A stretch of 64,000 nt of DNA. Source: Alteriqipengyuania_B sp035481675. GTDB lineage: Bacteria; Pseudomonadota; Alphaproteobacteria; Sphingomonadales; Sphingomonadaceae. The stretch spans positions 868,001 through 932,000 of the forward strand of contig NZ_JAYJJW010000001.1 in assembly GCF_035481675.1 (NCBI RefSeq). Reading direction: 5' to 3'. Below, piece by piece: positions 17,012 through 25,753 of the stretch. The position numbers and the translations under genes are program-made. The notes under the pieces are model-generated. The model had not been told where the DNA came from, made no database searches, and was given only the letters and a program-made list of their open reading frames with translations. Each line of letters starts with the position of its first letter. The stretch's first letter is position 1.

Positions 17012-18391
17012 TCAGACGGCGCCGAGGTCCCGGACGAAATTGTCGGTCCACGCGCCGATATTCTCGTCGCGCACGCAGGCATTGAGTTTATCCCACCGTG
17101 CCTTGCGTTCCTCCAGCGGCATGTCGAGCGCTTGGCGGATCGCGTGGGCGATCTCGTCGTTGCTGTAGGGATTGATCAGGAGAGCGTCGGACAATTGCTG
17201 CGCCGCGCCGGCAAACCGTGACAGGATCAGCACGCCCGGATCGTCGGGGTCTTGCGCCGCGACATATTCCTTTGCCACCAGGTTCATCCCGTCCCGCAGC
17301 GGGGTGACGAGGCCGATCTTCGATGCGCGGTAGCAGCCGTACAGCTCGGCCATCGAATGGCCCTTGTTGACGTAGCGGATGGGAACGACGTCGATCTCCG
17401 AATACTCGCCGTTGATGCGCCCCGTCTTGGCTTCCAGCGTTTCGCGGATCTTCTGGTAGCTTTCCACGTCCTCGCGGCTGGGCGGCGCGATCTGGACATA
17501 GATGACTTCGCGGTTGCCTTCCGGAAAGCGTTCGAAGAACCGGGCCAGCCCGTCGATCCGCTCCGGCAATCCCTTCGAATAGTCGAGCCGGTCGACCCCG
17601 ATGATCGCGGTCCTGTGCCTGGTGCTCGACATCATGCGCTGCTGCGCCTGCCGCGCTTCCCCGCTGTCGCCAACCGACTGGAAATGATCGTAGTCGATCC
17701 CGATGGGGTACGAGCGTGCGTAGGTGGTCCGCCCTTCGAACGTGACCTTGCCGGTCGCGTCGTCGACTTCTGCGCCCAGTTCCTTGCGGCAGTAATGCAG
17801 GAAGCTTTCCAGCCATTCGTTACACTGGAAGCCGATAAGGTCGTAGTGCAGCACCGTGCGCACCAGCCGCTCATGATACGGCAGGCTGGTGAACAGGCGC
17901 GTCGGTGGCCAGGGGATATGGAGGAAGAACCCGATCCGGTTCTCGAAACCGCGGGCGCGCAGCCTCTCGCCCAGCGGCATGAAATGGTAATCGTGGACCC
18001 AGACCGTGTCGTCCGGCTCGATCAGGCCTGCCGCGCGGTCGGCGAACAGCTCGTTGACGCGTTCGTACCCCTTGCCCGTCTCGCGGGAGTATTCGGCGAG
18101 GTCGATGCGGTAATGGAAAAGCGGCCACAGCGTCGAATTGGCGTAGCCGTTGTAATATTCCTCGATATCCTGCGGGGCGAGGTCGATCGTGGCGGTGGTC
18201 ACCCCGTCATGGGTCTGCACGTCCGGTTCGGCAGAAGGATTTGCCGCTTCCTCTCCCGACCAGCCGAACCAGATGCCGTCATTGGTCTTCAGCGCAGCGT
18301 TCAAAGCCCCGGCAAGCCCGCCTTGCGCACCAGATGCACCGCGTGCCTTGGGCACCGCGACGCGGTTGGAGATAACGACGAGGCGGCTCAT
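17012..18391 (-). CDS. otsA: Alpha,alpha-trehalose-phosphate synthase (UDP/GDP-forming)
   Basis: 459 aa GT20 glycosyltransferase that makes trehalose-6-phosphate from nucleotide-glucose and glucose-6-phosphate. Visible landmarks: N-terminal VISNRVAVPK, the GGLAGALN loop, WVHDYHFMPLG, GVDRLDYSKGLPERI and PLRDGMNLVAKEYVA. It is the last gene of the operon otsB / GH15 / otsA; the gap to the GH15 gene is 7 bp. Together with otsB it gives a complete trehalose synthesis route, a compatible-solute and desiccation function. Confidence 0.97.
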   Translation of the reverse strand: MSRLVVISNRVAVPKARGASGAQGGLAGALNAALKTNDGIWFGWSGEEAANPSAEPDVQTHDGVTTATIDLAPQDIEEYYNGYANSTLWPLFHYRIDLAEYSRETGKGYERVNELFADRAAGLIEPDDTVWVHDYHFMPLGERLRARGFENRIGFFLHIPWPPTRLFTSLPYHERLVRTVLHYDLIGFQCNEWLESFLHYCRKELGAEVDDATGKVTFEGRTTYARSYPIGIDYDHFQSVGDSGEARQAQQRMMSSTRHRTAIIGVDRLDYSKGLPERIDGLARFFERFPEGNREVIYVQIAPPSREDVESYQKIRETLEAKTGRINGEYSEIDVVPIRYVNKGHSMAELYGCYRASKIGLVTPLRDGMNLVAKEYVAAQDPDDPGVLILSRFAGAAQQLSDALLINPYSNDEIAHAIRQALDMPLEERKARWDKLNACVRDENIGAWTDNFVRDLGAV

Positions 18392-18398
18392 GTCTTGG

Positions 18399-20204
18399 TC
18401 ATCGGACTTCGTTCCAGCTCCTTGAAAGCAATGCGGCGCAATTGATTACCCCTACCAGCGAGTAGGTCTGGGGGAAGTTCCCCCACAGCTCTCCGGTCTC
18501 GAAATCCATGTCCTCGGACAACAGGCCCGATGGCGTGCGGTGCGCGAGCATTGTGCAGAAAAGCTGCCGCGCCTCCTCGTCGCGGCCCGCCAGGTGCAGC
18601 GCCTCGATCAGCCAAAAGGTGCAGACATTGAACGCCGTTTCGGGGGCGCCGAAATCGTCTTCCGCCGCGTAACGCAGCATGTGCTCGCCCCGACGCAGTG
18701 CCTTTTCGATCGCTGCGAAGGTCGACTGGAACCGCGGATTGTCGGGCGAAAGGAAGCGCAGTTCCACCATCTGCAGCAGGCTGGCATCCAGGTAATCGCT
18801 TTCGAAGCTGGCGCGGTAGTGGCCGCCCTCCCCGTCATCCTGCCACGCCTTTTCCTCGATCGTCTTGCGGATCGCGTCGGCGCGGCCGGCCCAATGTTCG
18901 TGCCGGTCAGCCTTGCCGAGATATTCGGCGACGTTGGCCAGCCTGTCGCAGGCCGCCCAGCTCATCACCGCGCTGTAGGTGTGGACCTCCTGCCGGGTGC
19001 GGAATTCCCACAGGCCGGCATCCGGCTGGTCGTGCATCTTCCACGCCATTTCGCCGACCTGCTCCAGGCTTTCGAAATCGGCTTCGTCCGCCATGCGCAG
19101 CAGCCGCTTGTCGAAGAACGCCTGCACGGTCGGCATCACGATCTGGCCATAGCAATCGTGCTGGATCTGCGTGTAGGCGGCATTGCCCACGCGCACCGGG
19201 CCCATGCCGCGATAACCGGAAAGGTCTTGCGCGAAGCCTTCCTCAAGCTCGGCGACGCCCATCACGGAATAGAGCGGCTGGATCTGCCCGCCTGCCGCCT
19301 GGTCCACGATGTTGCGGAGATAGGCGAGATACTTCTCCAGCACGTCGAGCGCGCCGAGGCGGTTGAGCGCCTGCACGGTGTAATAGGAATCGCGGATCCA
19401 GCAGAAGCGGTAATCCCAGTTCCGCTCCGAATTGGGCGCTTCGGGGATGGAGGTCGTCAGCGCCGCGACGATCGCGCCTGTTTCCTCGTGCTGGCACAGT
19501 TTCAGCGTGATCGCACAGCGGATCACCTCGTCCTGCCACTCGAAAGGCGTTGCTAGGCCGCGCGACCAGTTCTGCCAGTAACTGCGCGTCTTCTGCTCCA
19601 TGCCGCGAACCTGCTCGCGCAAATTGCCGACGAAGGGCTCGTCGGGGCCGAGGAAGAAATGCGTATCGTCCTCGATCCGGAAGAAGCGCTTTTCGAGCAC
19701 GTATCCGACCGCCGCATCGGTCGACAGGCGCATCGCCTGGTCCCCCACGAGATAGCGGATGTGGTTGGTGCCATTGGTCGTCTTCGCCAGTTCTGCGCCA
19801 TAACCGCGCATCGGCGCCAGCTTCACGCGGATTCGCGGATTGCCCGCCACCGGCCGCACTATGCGCACGAAAGCGACCGGGCGGTACATTCGGCCCGAGC
19901 TTTCGAACCTAGGGCAGAAATCAAGGATTTCGACCGCGCTGCCGTCTTCCGCTTCAAGCCGCGTGACGAGGTTGGGCGTGTTGCGGATGTATTCCTGCGT
20001 GCTCGAAACCTGGCCGGCCAACTCGAACTGCCACAAACCCTCGTCGGGATCGCCATCGTCCATCAGCGAGCAGAAGACCGGATCGCCATCGACCCGGGGG
20101 ACGCAGCCCCAGACCAGTGCGCCTTGCCGGTCGATCAGGCCGGAAACCTGGCAATTGCCGACGGGCCAGAGGTCGAGAGTGGATTTGCTGGAAAGACCGT
20201 TCAT
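18399..20204 (-). CDS. Glycoside hydrolase family 15 (trehalase-like) protein
   Basis: 601 aa. N-terminal beta-sandwich-type region (LWPVGNCQVSGLIDRQGALV) and a C-terminal (alpha/alpha)6 catalytic domain. Landmarks are NWDYRFCWIRDSYYTVQAL, GYRGMGPVRVGNAAY and CTFWLIEALHLAGRDEEA, a bacterial GH15 pattern shared by glucoamylase-like enzymes and mycobacterial-type trehalase. It sits between otsB and otsA; its ATG overlaps the otsB stop by 4 bp. Its place in the operon argues for a trehalose-related substrate (inference), either trehalose hydrolysis or trimming of an alpha-glucan. Confidence 0.93.
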   Translation of the reverse strand: MNGLSSKSTLDLWPVGNCQVSGLIDRQGALVWGCVPRVDGDPVFCSLMDDGDPDEGLWQFELAGQVSSTQEYIRNTPNLVTRLEAEDGSAVEILDFCPRFESSGRMYRPVAFVRIVRPVAGNPRIRVKLAPMRGYGAELAKTTNGTNHIRYLVGDQAMRLSTDAAVGYVLEKRFFRIEDDTHFFLGPDEPFVGNLREQVRGMEQKTRSYWQNWSRGLATPFEWQDEVIRCAITLKLCQHEETGAIVAALTTSIPEAPNSERNWDYRFCWIRDSYYTVQALNRLGALDVLEKYLAYLRNIVDQAAGGQIQPLYSVMGVAELEEGFAQDLSGYRGMGPVRVGNAAYTQIQHDCYGQIVMPTVQAFFDKRLLRMADEADFESLEQVGEMAWKMHDQPDAGLWEFRTRQEVHTYSAVMSWAACDRLANVAEYLGKADRHEHWAGRADAIRKTIEEKAWQDDGEGGHYRASFESDYLDASLLQMVELRFLSPDNPRFQSTFAAIEKALRRGEHMLRYAAEDDFGAPETAFNVCTFWLIEALHLAGRDEEARQLFCTMLAHRTPSGLLSEDMDFETGELWGNFPQTYSLVGVINCAALLSRSWNEVR

Positions 20205-20941
20205 AGCGCCAGCCAATCGCGCACGGCGTCCGGCCCTGCAAGGCCGAATTCGGCCTCGGTCGGCTTGGGCTCGCCCACGCGTATGGCCGTACCGCCGCGT
20301 CGAAGGACCTCGGCAAAGCCGTCCTCGTCCGTCACATCGTCGCCGATGAAAACGGGGTGAGCGCCGGCAAAAGGCGCGCTTTTCATGAGGACGGACACCG
20401 CACGATCCTTGCCGCCGCCGGCATGCATGAGCTCGCAAACGGACTTCCCGGTCTTGAGCTGCAATTCCTTAGTGGCGGCGAGATCCTTCGCGAAGGCGAG
20501 AACATCCTCGCCCGCATCGGGTGCGGCACGGTAATGCAGGGCAAGGCCGAAAGACTTGTATTCGACCTCGACGCCTTCGTGACCGGCCGCGAACCCCTCG
20601 ATCGCCTTCCGCACATCAGCCGAAAGCGCTTGCGGCTTCCCGCCGATCCGCTCGCCCGAAGCGCCGCGCACCTCGGCACCATGGCTGCCGGCTACGGCGA
20701 AGCGGAACGGGCCCAGGTGTTCGAGCAAATTGTCGATCGCCCGGCCGCTGACGACGGCGAGCGCCCCGCCCTGCCGCGCGGCAAGATCCTCCAGCGCGGC
20801 AGCAAGGCCGCCGGGCACTTCGATGGAATCGGGCGTCGGGGCGATTTCCACCAGCGTTCCGTCGAAATCGAGGAACAGTGCAACGGGCCCCCGCTCGCGC
20901 AGGTCCGACAGGGCGGGAGGATCGGGAAGCATGGCGGTCAT
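20201..20941 (-). CDS. otsB: Trehalose-6-phosphate phosphatase
   Basis: 246 aa HAD-superfamily phosphatase that dephosphorylates trehalose-6-phosphate. HAD motif I LFLDFDGTLVE with the nucleophile aspartate, motif II in VVSGRA, lysine motif in ELMHAGGGKDRAV and motif IV FIGDDVTDEDGF are all present. The start at 20941 gives MTAMLPDP; a second in-frame ATG lies three codons later. First gene of the trehalose operon; 42 bp separate its start from the end of the DUF421 gene. Confidence 0.96.
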   Translation of the reverse strand: MTAMLPDPPALSDLRERGPVALFLDFDGTLVEIAPTPDSIEVPGGLAAALEDLAARQGGALAVVSGRAIDNLLEHLGPFRFAVAGSHGAEVRGASGERIGGKPQALSADVRKAIEGFAAGHEGVEVEYKSFGLALHYRAAPDAGEDVLAFAKDLAATKELQLKTGKSVCELMHAGGGKDRAVSVLMKSAPFAGAHPVFIGDDVTDEDGFAEVLRRGGTAIRVGEPKPTEAEFGLAGPDAVRDWLAL

Positions 20942-20983
20942 TGCGGGGGACCCTACAGCGGGCGCGCGGCCCTGCAACGTTGC

Positions 20984-21538
20984 TCAGCCGTCTTTGCCAT
21001 CCGAAAACGTATGCATGTTCTCGATCAGCGCATCGTCGAGCTTCTCGCCATGCAGGACCGAGATGTCGCCGGTGTTTTCGAGCACGACGGCGCGCACCTC
21101 GTCGAAGCTCAGCACATTGGCTTCGCGCAGCTTGGCGAGCAGGTCGGCGCGGCTGACGCGGGTCGCATCGAGCGCCGCATCGTTGATCACGCCGTCGCGC
21201 ATCAGGATACACGGATCGTTGGAAATCGCCTGTTCGAACCCCTCATGGTCCTTGCGCAGCCGGGCAGTCACAATCTGGACGAGGAAAAGCCCGGCCATCG
21301 CCGCCATGGTCTGCCCGAACTCCAGTATCTTCGTGTCCTGCGCAGCCCCTGCAACCAGAGAGCCCATCGCCACAGTCATGACAAAGTCGAAACTGGTCAT
21401 CTTGGAGAACGAGCGCAAGCCGACCAGCCGGACGAGGATGACCACCCAGACCAGCGCTGCCCCGCCCAATATGATGCCGCGTGCGAGATGGTCGATAAGG
21501 TCGTTTTCGAAAAAGATGAGCCGTTCCCCCGTGGTCAG
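20984..21538 (-). CDS. DUF421 (YetF-like) membrane protein
   Basis: Three N-terminal membrane helices and a C-terminal soluble domain; diagnostic motifs are RLVGLRSFSKMTSFDFVMTV, AMGSLVAG and the C-terminal NVLSFDEVRAVVLENTGDIS. No ATG fits. The first start codon that keeps all of helix 1 plus the usual short N-terminal segment is CTG at 21538 (184 aa, used here); a TTG at 21469 would give 161 aa and cut into helix 1. The function of DUF421 proteins is unknown. Runs in the same direction as otsB, 42 bp ahead of it. Confidence 0.78.
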   Translation of the reverse strand: MTTGERLIFFENDLIDHLARGIILGGAALVWVVILVRLVGLRSFSKMTSFDFVMTVAMGSLVAGAAQDTKILEFGQTMAAMAGLFLVQIVTARLRKDHEGFEQAISNDPCILMRDGVINDAALDATRVSRADLLAKLREANVLSFDEVRAVVLENTGDISVLHGEKLDDALIENMHTFSDGKDG

Positions 21539-21596
21539 TTACCCGGAAGACGCCCCAGCACGGCGAAAGTTTCGAAACTGCGATTTAAGAGGAAAT

Positions 21597-21673
21597 TGGT
21601 AGCGGAGGAGGGACTCGAACCCCCGACACGCGGATTATGATTCCGCTGCTCTAACCACCTGAGCTACTCCGCC
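21597..21673 (-). tRNA. tRNA-Met (CAT)
   Basis: Full cloverleaf on the minus strand: acceptor GGCGGAG/CTCCGCT with a G1-U72 wobble, T8 A9, D arm starting GCTC, anticodon stem GCGGA/TCCGC around loop ATCATAA with anticodon CAT at 34-36, T arm with GGTTCGAGTCC. Discriminator A73 and an encoded CCA (21597-21599). Elongator Met is preferred; Ile2 (CAT with lysidine) cannot be ruled out by eye. Confidence 0.95.
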
Positions 21674-21760
21674 CCGAAAGGCCGTTCCGGCGCCGCTGGG
21701 GCAGGAACAGGCGGCGCGTTTAGGGCGGCGGCGGCGCGGGGTCAAGCGCCGTGTGCGGGC

Positions 21761-22294
21761 TCAGGGAGACCCGCGGAAAGACCAGTCGCGCATGTGCCCC
21801 CACGGACCGCCGAGATAGCGGTAAAGGCCGAAACCGCGAAAGGCGAAATCGCGCGGCTCGACCACCAGTTGCGCCTGCAATTCCTTGGCCTTGGCACTGG
21901 ATACCTTGTTCTGGATCGTCACGTGCAGGCGCGGCTTGTGCTGGTCCTGAGCGGTCAGCATGCCGGTGAAATGCTCGGCAATGCGCGCGCGGTGGCCAAG
22001 CATCTCATCGCTAACCAGTTTCAGCGCTGTCCCGCCGCCCAGCGACATCATCCCCTCCAGCCGCGCAGGCGGGGGCGGATTTTCGGCCACGATGCGCTTC
22101 AGCACATCGCCCAGCTCTTCCTCGCACTGGGGCGGAATGGCGTGGAAGAGCGTGACATGCGCATCGAGATAGTTGCGCTCGGGCGGGAAATGCTCGGTCC
22201 GCAAGGCAGTGGCCCAGGCCGCCATGTCTTTCGGCAGCAACGCCGTCAGAATGAGCGGCGCGTTGCGCTCGCCTGCGTCGCGATCGGCGATCAC
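21761..22294 (-). CDS. 2'-5' RNA ligase family (2H phosphoesterase)
   Basis: 177 aa with the two H-x-T/S-x motifs of the 2H superfamily: HVTLF around residue 46 and HVTIQ around residue 125, spaced as in ThpR/LigT cyclic phosphodiesterases. Start GTG at 22294 sits in a GTGA overlap with the mltG stop, so it is coupled to mltG. Members hydrolyse 2',3'-cyclic nucleotides or ligate RNA halves; the exact substrate here is unknown. Last gene of acpP-fabF-mltG-2H. Confidence 0.85.
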   Translation of the reverse strand: MIADRDAGERNAPLILTALLPKDMAAWATALRTEHFPPERNYLDAHVTLFHAIPPQCEEELGDVLKRIVAENPPPPARLEGMMSLGGGTALKLVSDEMLGHRARIAEHFTGMLTAQDQHKPRLHVTIQNKVSSAKAKELQAQLVVEPRDFAFRGFGLYRYLGGPWGHMRDWSFRGSP

Positions 22295-23262
22295 ATTTCC
22301 CCGCGCGCGCGGCGCAAGGCGAACCACTTTTCGACATTTGCGTTGTGCTCCGCCAGCGTTGTGGCGAAGGCGTGGCCGCCGCTACCGTCGGCGACCATGT
22401 ATATCGCCTCGGTGTCGGCCGGGTTCAGCACCGCGGCGATGCTCTCCCGGCCCGGATTGGTGATCGGCCCCTTGGGCAGCCCGACCATCGAATAGGTGTT
22501 GTAATCGTTGATCGCGCTGATTTCCGACTGGCGGATCCGGCGGCCGAGCGGCTTGCCCTTGGTGATCGGGTAGATGATCGTGGGGTCCGCCTGCAGCATC
22601 ATGCCGGTCCTGACACGATTGGAATACAGGCCGGCCACCATCCGCCGTTCTTCCGGAACGCCGGTTTCCTTTTCCACGATGGAGGCGAGGATGACCGCCT
22701 CGCGCGGGTTCGACACGGCGATATCGCCGCTGCGCTTCGCCCACAATTCGTCCAGCGTGCGCGCCATTTCGGCCTGCATGCGCTGGAGGACCTCCGCCCG
22801 CGGCTGTCCGCGCTCGAACGCATAGGTGCCGGGCAGGACGCTGCCTTCCGCCGGGACGTCGACGCTGCCGGTCAAGAGCGGCGTCGCCATCAGCCGTTCC
22901 TGCACCATGATCGACGGCATGCCTTCGGGGATGGTGACGAAGCGCTGGATGGGCTGCGCGTGCTGCAGGATGTCGAGGATGCCCGACGGGCTGACCCCCG
23001 CCGGGAAGGCGAACTCGCCCGCCTGGATCGGGTCCCCGCCGCCGAAGATTTTCGCCCGCAGCAGGAAGGCATCGGCGGAGGAAATGAATTGGTCGTCCTC
23101 CAGCTCCTGCGCGACCGAGGTCAGCGAACTGCCCGACTTGACGATGAAGGACGTCTCCTCGTCCAGATCGGTGCCGCCCCACCAGCCCATGGCGAGCCAG
23201 CCCACGGCCAGCACGGCGACCAGCGCTGCTGCCAGCAGCAGCGGCTTGAAGCGACGCAGCAT
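22291..23262 (-). CDS. mltG: Endolytic murein transglycosylase MltG
   Basis: 323 aa, YceG-like. One N-terminal membrane anchor (about residues 8-28), then a LysM-like region and the catalytic domain with ASIVEKETGVPEERRMVAGL, whose glutamate is the expected catalytic residue, followed by MMLQADPTIIY and YNTYSMVGLPKGPITNPG. It cleaves nascent glycan strands at the inner membrane and sets their length. It follows fabF by 6 bp; acpP-fabF-(pabC)-mltG is a conserved order in proteobacteria. Confidence 0.96.
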   Translation of the reverse strand: MLRRFKPLLLAAALVAVLAVGWLAMGWWGGTDLDEETSFIVKSGSSLTSVAQELEDDQFISSADAFLLRAKIFGGGDPIQAGEFAFPAGVSPSGILDILQHAQPIQRFVTIPEGMPSIMVQERLMATPLLTGSVDVPAEGSVLPGTYAFERGQPRAEVLQRMQAEMARTLDELWAKRSGDIAVSNPREAVILASIVEKETGVPEERRMVAGLYSNRVRTGMMLQADPTIIYPITKGKPLGRRIRQSEISAINDYNTYSMVGLPKGPITNPGRESIAAVLNPADTEAIYMVADGSGGHAFATTLAEHNANVEKWFALRRARGEM

Positions 23263-23268
23263 CTGTCC

Positions 23269-24531
23269 CTAGTCCTCGAGGCGCTTCATGATCAGCGAAG
23301 CGTTGGTCCCGCCGAAACCGAAGCTGTTGTTGAGCACGGCGTTCACTTCCCGCTCCCGCGCCTTCAGCGGGACGAGGTCCACGCCCTCGGTGCCTTCGTC
23401 CGGGTTGTGCAGGTTGAGGGTCGGCGGGACCACCTGGTCGCGCATGGCGAGGATGCAGAAGATCGCCTCCACCGCGCCGGCGCCGCCGAGCAGGTGGCCG
23501 ATGGCGGATTTCGTGCTGCTCATCGAAGCACCGCACAGGTCGTCGCCCAGCACGCGCTTCACCGCGGCGAGCTCGATCGTGTCCGCCATAGTCGAGGTGC
23601 CGTGGGCGTTGACGTAGTCGATATCGCACGGCTCCAGCCCGGCCTTCTTCAGCGCCATGCGCATGGCCAGTTCCGCGCCGCGACCTTCGGGATGGGGGGC
23701 GGTGACGTGGTAGGCATCGCCCGACAGGCCATAGCCGACCACTTCGGCATAGATTTTCGCGCCGCGTGCCTTCGCGTGCTCGTATTCCTCCAGCACCACG
23801 ACGCCTGCGCCCTCGCCCATGACGAAACCGTCGCGGTCCTTGTCGTAGGGGCGGCTCGCCTCGGTCGGGCGGTCGTTCATGCTGGTATTGAGCGCGCGCG
23901 CCTGCGCGAAGCCCGCAATGCCGAGCGGGTTGACGGTCGATTCGGAGCCGCCTGCCAGCATGATGTCGGCATCGTCGTCCTTGATCATGCGCGCCGCGTC
24001 GCCGATCGAATGCGCGCCGGTCGAACAGGCGGTCACCACGGCGTGGTTCGGGCCCATCAAGCCGTAGCGGATCGACACCTGTCCGCTGACGAGGTTGATG
24101 ATCCGCCCGTGGACGAAATGCGGGCTGACCCGGCCCGGGCCGCGTTCATGCAGGTTGACCGATTCCTTTTCGATCCCCGGCAAGCCGCCGATGCCTGCGC
24201 CGATGGACACGCCGGCACGCTCGCGCGTGGCCTCGTCCATTTCGGTCAGGCCTGCATCTTCCAGCGCTTGGCCGGCGGCGTCGAGGCCGTAGACGATGAA
24301 GGGATCGATCTGGCGCTGGATCTTCGGGTCCACGCGCTTGTCGGGATCGAAGCCCCAGGCATGATCCTTCGTTTTCACCTCGCAGGCGATCGTCGCCTTC
24401 TGGTTGGAAGCATCGAAGCGGGTGATCGGCCCGGCGCCGCTTTCGCCCGCGATAAGGTTGGACCAGCTGGTTTCCACGTCGCCACCCAGCGGGGTGACGA
24501 GGCCGAGACCGGTTACGACTACACGACGCAT
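23269..24531 (-). CDS. fabF: 3-oxoacyl-ACP synthase II
   Basis: KASII, 420 aa, elongates acyl-ACP with malonyl-ACP. Cys-His-His triad: C169 in VVTACSTGAH, H310 in NAHGTSTMADT and H346 in SAIGHLLGGAGA, with K341 just before it. The start ATG at 24531 has GGAGAA upstream and matches the family N terminus MRRVVVTGLG. Follows acpP by 148 bp that hold a strong hairpin. Confidence 0.97.
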   Translation of the reverse strand: MRRVVVTGLGLVTPLGGDVETSWSNLIAGESGAGPITRFDASNQKATIACEVKTKDHAWGFDPDKRVDPKIQRQIDPFIVYGLDAAGQALEDAGLTEMDEATRERAGVSIGAGIGGLPGIEKESVNLHERGPGRVSPHFVHGRIINLVSGQVSIRYGLMGPNHAVVTACSTGAHSIGDAARMIKDDDADIMLAGGSESTVNPLGIAGFAQARALNTSMNDRPTEASRPYDKDRDGFVMGEGAGVVVLEEYEHAKARGAKIYAEVVGYGLSGDAYHVTAPHPEGRGAELAMRMALKKAGLEPCDIDYVNAHGTSTMADTIELAAVKRVLGDDLCGASMSSTKSAIGHLLGGAGAVEAIFCILAMRDQVVPPTLNLHNPDEGTEGVDLVPLKAREREVNAVLNNSFGFGGTNASLIMKRLED

Positions 24532-24586
24532 TCTATTCTCCGCTTGGGCGGCCCGCACGGCGCGTGTGGGCGGCCCCGAAACGACA

Positions 24587-24619
24587 ACAGGCCCGGCCCG
24601 TGGGTCGGGTCGGGCCTGT
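24587..24619 (-). terminator. Hairpin between acpP and fabF (attenuator-like)
   Basis: A 14-bp stem (24587-24600 with 24606-24619, one G-U pair) around a 5-base loop. In the minus direction it is followed only by a weak T-rich tract (TTGTCGTTT), so it may be a partial terminator or mRNA stabiliser that lets acpP be made in excess over fabF. No function is proven. Confidence 0.5.
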
Positions 24620-24679
24620 CACAGCCGCCATGCCGGCATGCGGCAGGCGTATCCTCGGCTAGCGAGCGCTTGGCCCTGC

Positions 24680-24916
24680 TCAGCCCTTGTGTTCTTCGAT
24701 GTACTTCGTGGCATCGCCGACGGTGGCGATCTTTTCCGCCGCATCGTCGGGGATTTCGACGCCGAATTCTTCTTCGAACGCCATGACCAGTTCGACGATG
24801 TCGAGGCTGTCCGCACCCAGATCGTCGATGAAGCTGGCGTCCTGCGTCACCTTGTCGGCTTCGACGCCGAGATGCTCGACGACAATCTTCTGCACGCGGT
24901 CTGCGGTATCGCTCAT
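24680..24916 (-). CDS. acpP: Acyl carrier protein
   Basis: 78 aa acidic protein carrying acyl chains in fatty acid synthesis. Phosphopantetheine serine S37 in the canonical LGADSLDIVELVMAFEEEF motif. The ATG at 24916 has AGAGGG 7 bp upstream. The upstream open frame is not needed. Promoter-proximal gene of the acpP-fabF-mltG-2H run. Confidence 0.98.
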   Translation of the reverse strand: MSDTADRVQKIVVEHLGVEADKVTQDASFIDDLGADSLDIVELVMAFEEEFGVEIPDDAAEKIATVGDATKYIEEHKG

Positions 24917-25090
24917 GTAATATCCCTCTTGAACCTGGGTTTTCGAATTGGCTTTCGCCCTAATGAACGGCGCGGGCAAGCGCAAGTGCTGCCGCGGCAC
25001 GGACGTAGCGTTATGTGGGGAGGATATTACGGTTTTGCCAGCGGACGCGAAAAAAGGCATACTCGGCACCGCTTTCGGGGGGAGGCATCG

Positions 25091-25753
25091 GTGCTGCAGA
25101 AATTGAAGGACAGGATCGGCGGATGGGAGGTGGCGTGCATGGCCGCCATCCTTGGCGTCGTCCTCGTCGCCATGCCGCTTATCGCCGTGCTCGGGCCCGA
25201 CGGATCGGTGCGCGGCCAGATTCTCGGCTTCACCGACGGGTTCTGGCGCAGCGACTACCCGGTACGGGTCGACCTGCCGGAAAAGACCGCCGCAATCGCG
25301 CCGCGCCTCGCCACGCCGGAAGCGGACCGAGCGCGTGAGTCGGAGGGCGAATTCGTCCTCGAACCGGTCGAAGAACTGGCGACTGTCGAAAGGCCGGACG
25401 GCGCTGTACAAACGCGTACCGCACCGAAACTCGACGGGGTGATGGATGTGCGCTTCCGCCTTGCTCCGGGCCGCATATCGAACGACCAGTCGAACACCGA
25501 CCCCGTCCGCATCAACCGGCCCGTTTCGATCGGCGGGCGAAGCGCGGGCTCGATCGCCCTGCTGGTCCAGCCCGACGGCACGCTGATGGCCCGCCCGACG
25601 GAACTGGGCGCCCTGTTCCCCGAAGGCAGCGAAACCACGTCGAGGCTGGTCGCGGAAGGACCCGATTTCGTGCCGCTGGACCGCTTGCGCGCGCTCGGCA
25701 TCGCCATCCGCTACGACGCGGCGAAGGACGGGTTGGCGGTCAGCGGGGGGTAA
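25091..25753 (+). CDS. Hypothetical single-pass membrane protein
   Basis: 220 aa from GTG at 25091, chosen because GGGGGAGG lies just upstream; no ATG fits. The N terminus has one hydrophobic segment (about residues 17-35, VACMAAILGVVLVAMPLIAV). The rest is hydrophilic, with a Glu/Arg-rich middle and a C-terminal part (about residues 140-220) that reads like a small folded domain (SIALLVQPDGTLMARPTELG, LDRLRALGIAIRYD). I do not recognise the family. Divergent from acpP with 174 bp between starts. GC content is normal here, unlike the peptide genes that follow. Confidence 0.75.
   Translation: MLQKLKDRIGGWEVACMAAILGVVLVAMPLIAVLGPDGSVRGQILGFTDGFWRSDYPVRVDLPEKTAAIAPRLATPEADRARESEGEFVLEPVEELATVERPDGAVQTRTAPKLDGVMDVRFRLAPGRISNDQSNTDPVRINRPVSIGGRSAGSIALLVQPDGTLMARPTELGALFPEGSETTSRLVAEGPDFVPLDRLRALGIAIRYDAAKDGLAVSGG

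Noticed and set aside
21597..21673. tRNA-Met as an attachment site for an integrated element
   Set aside because: No integrase, no direct repeat of the tRNA 3' end nearby, and flanking genes are ordinary. The same holds for tRNA-His at 50128-50205.
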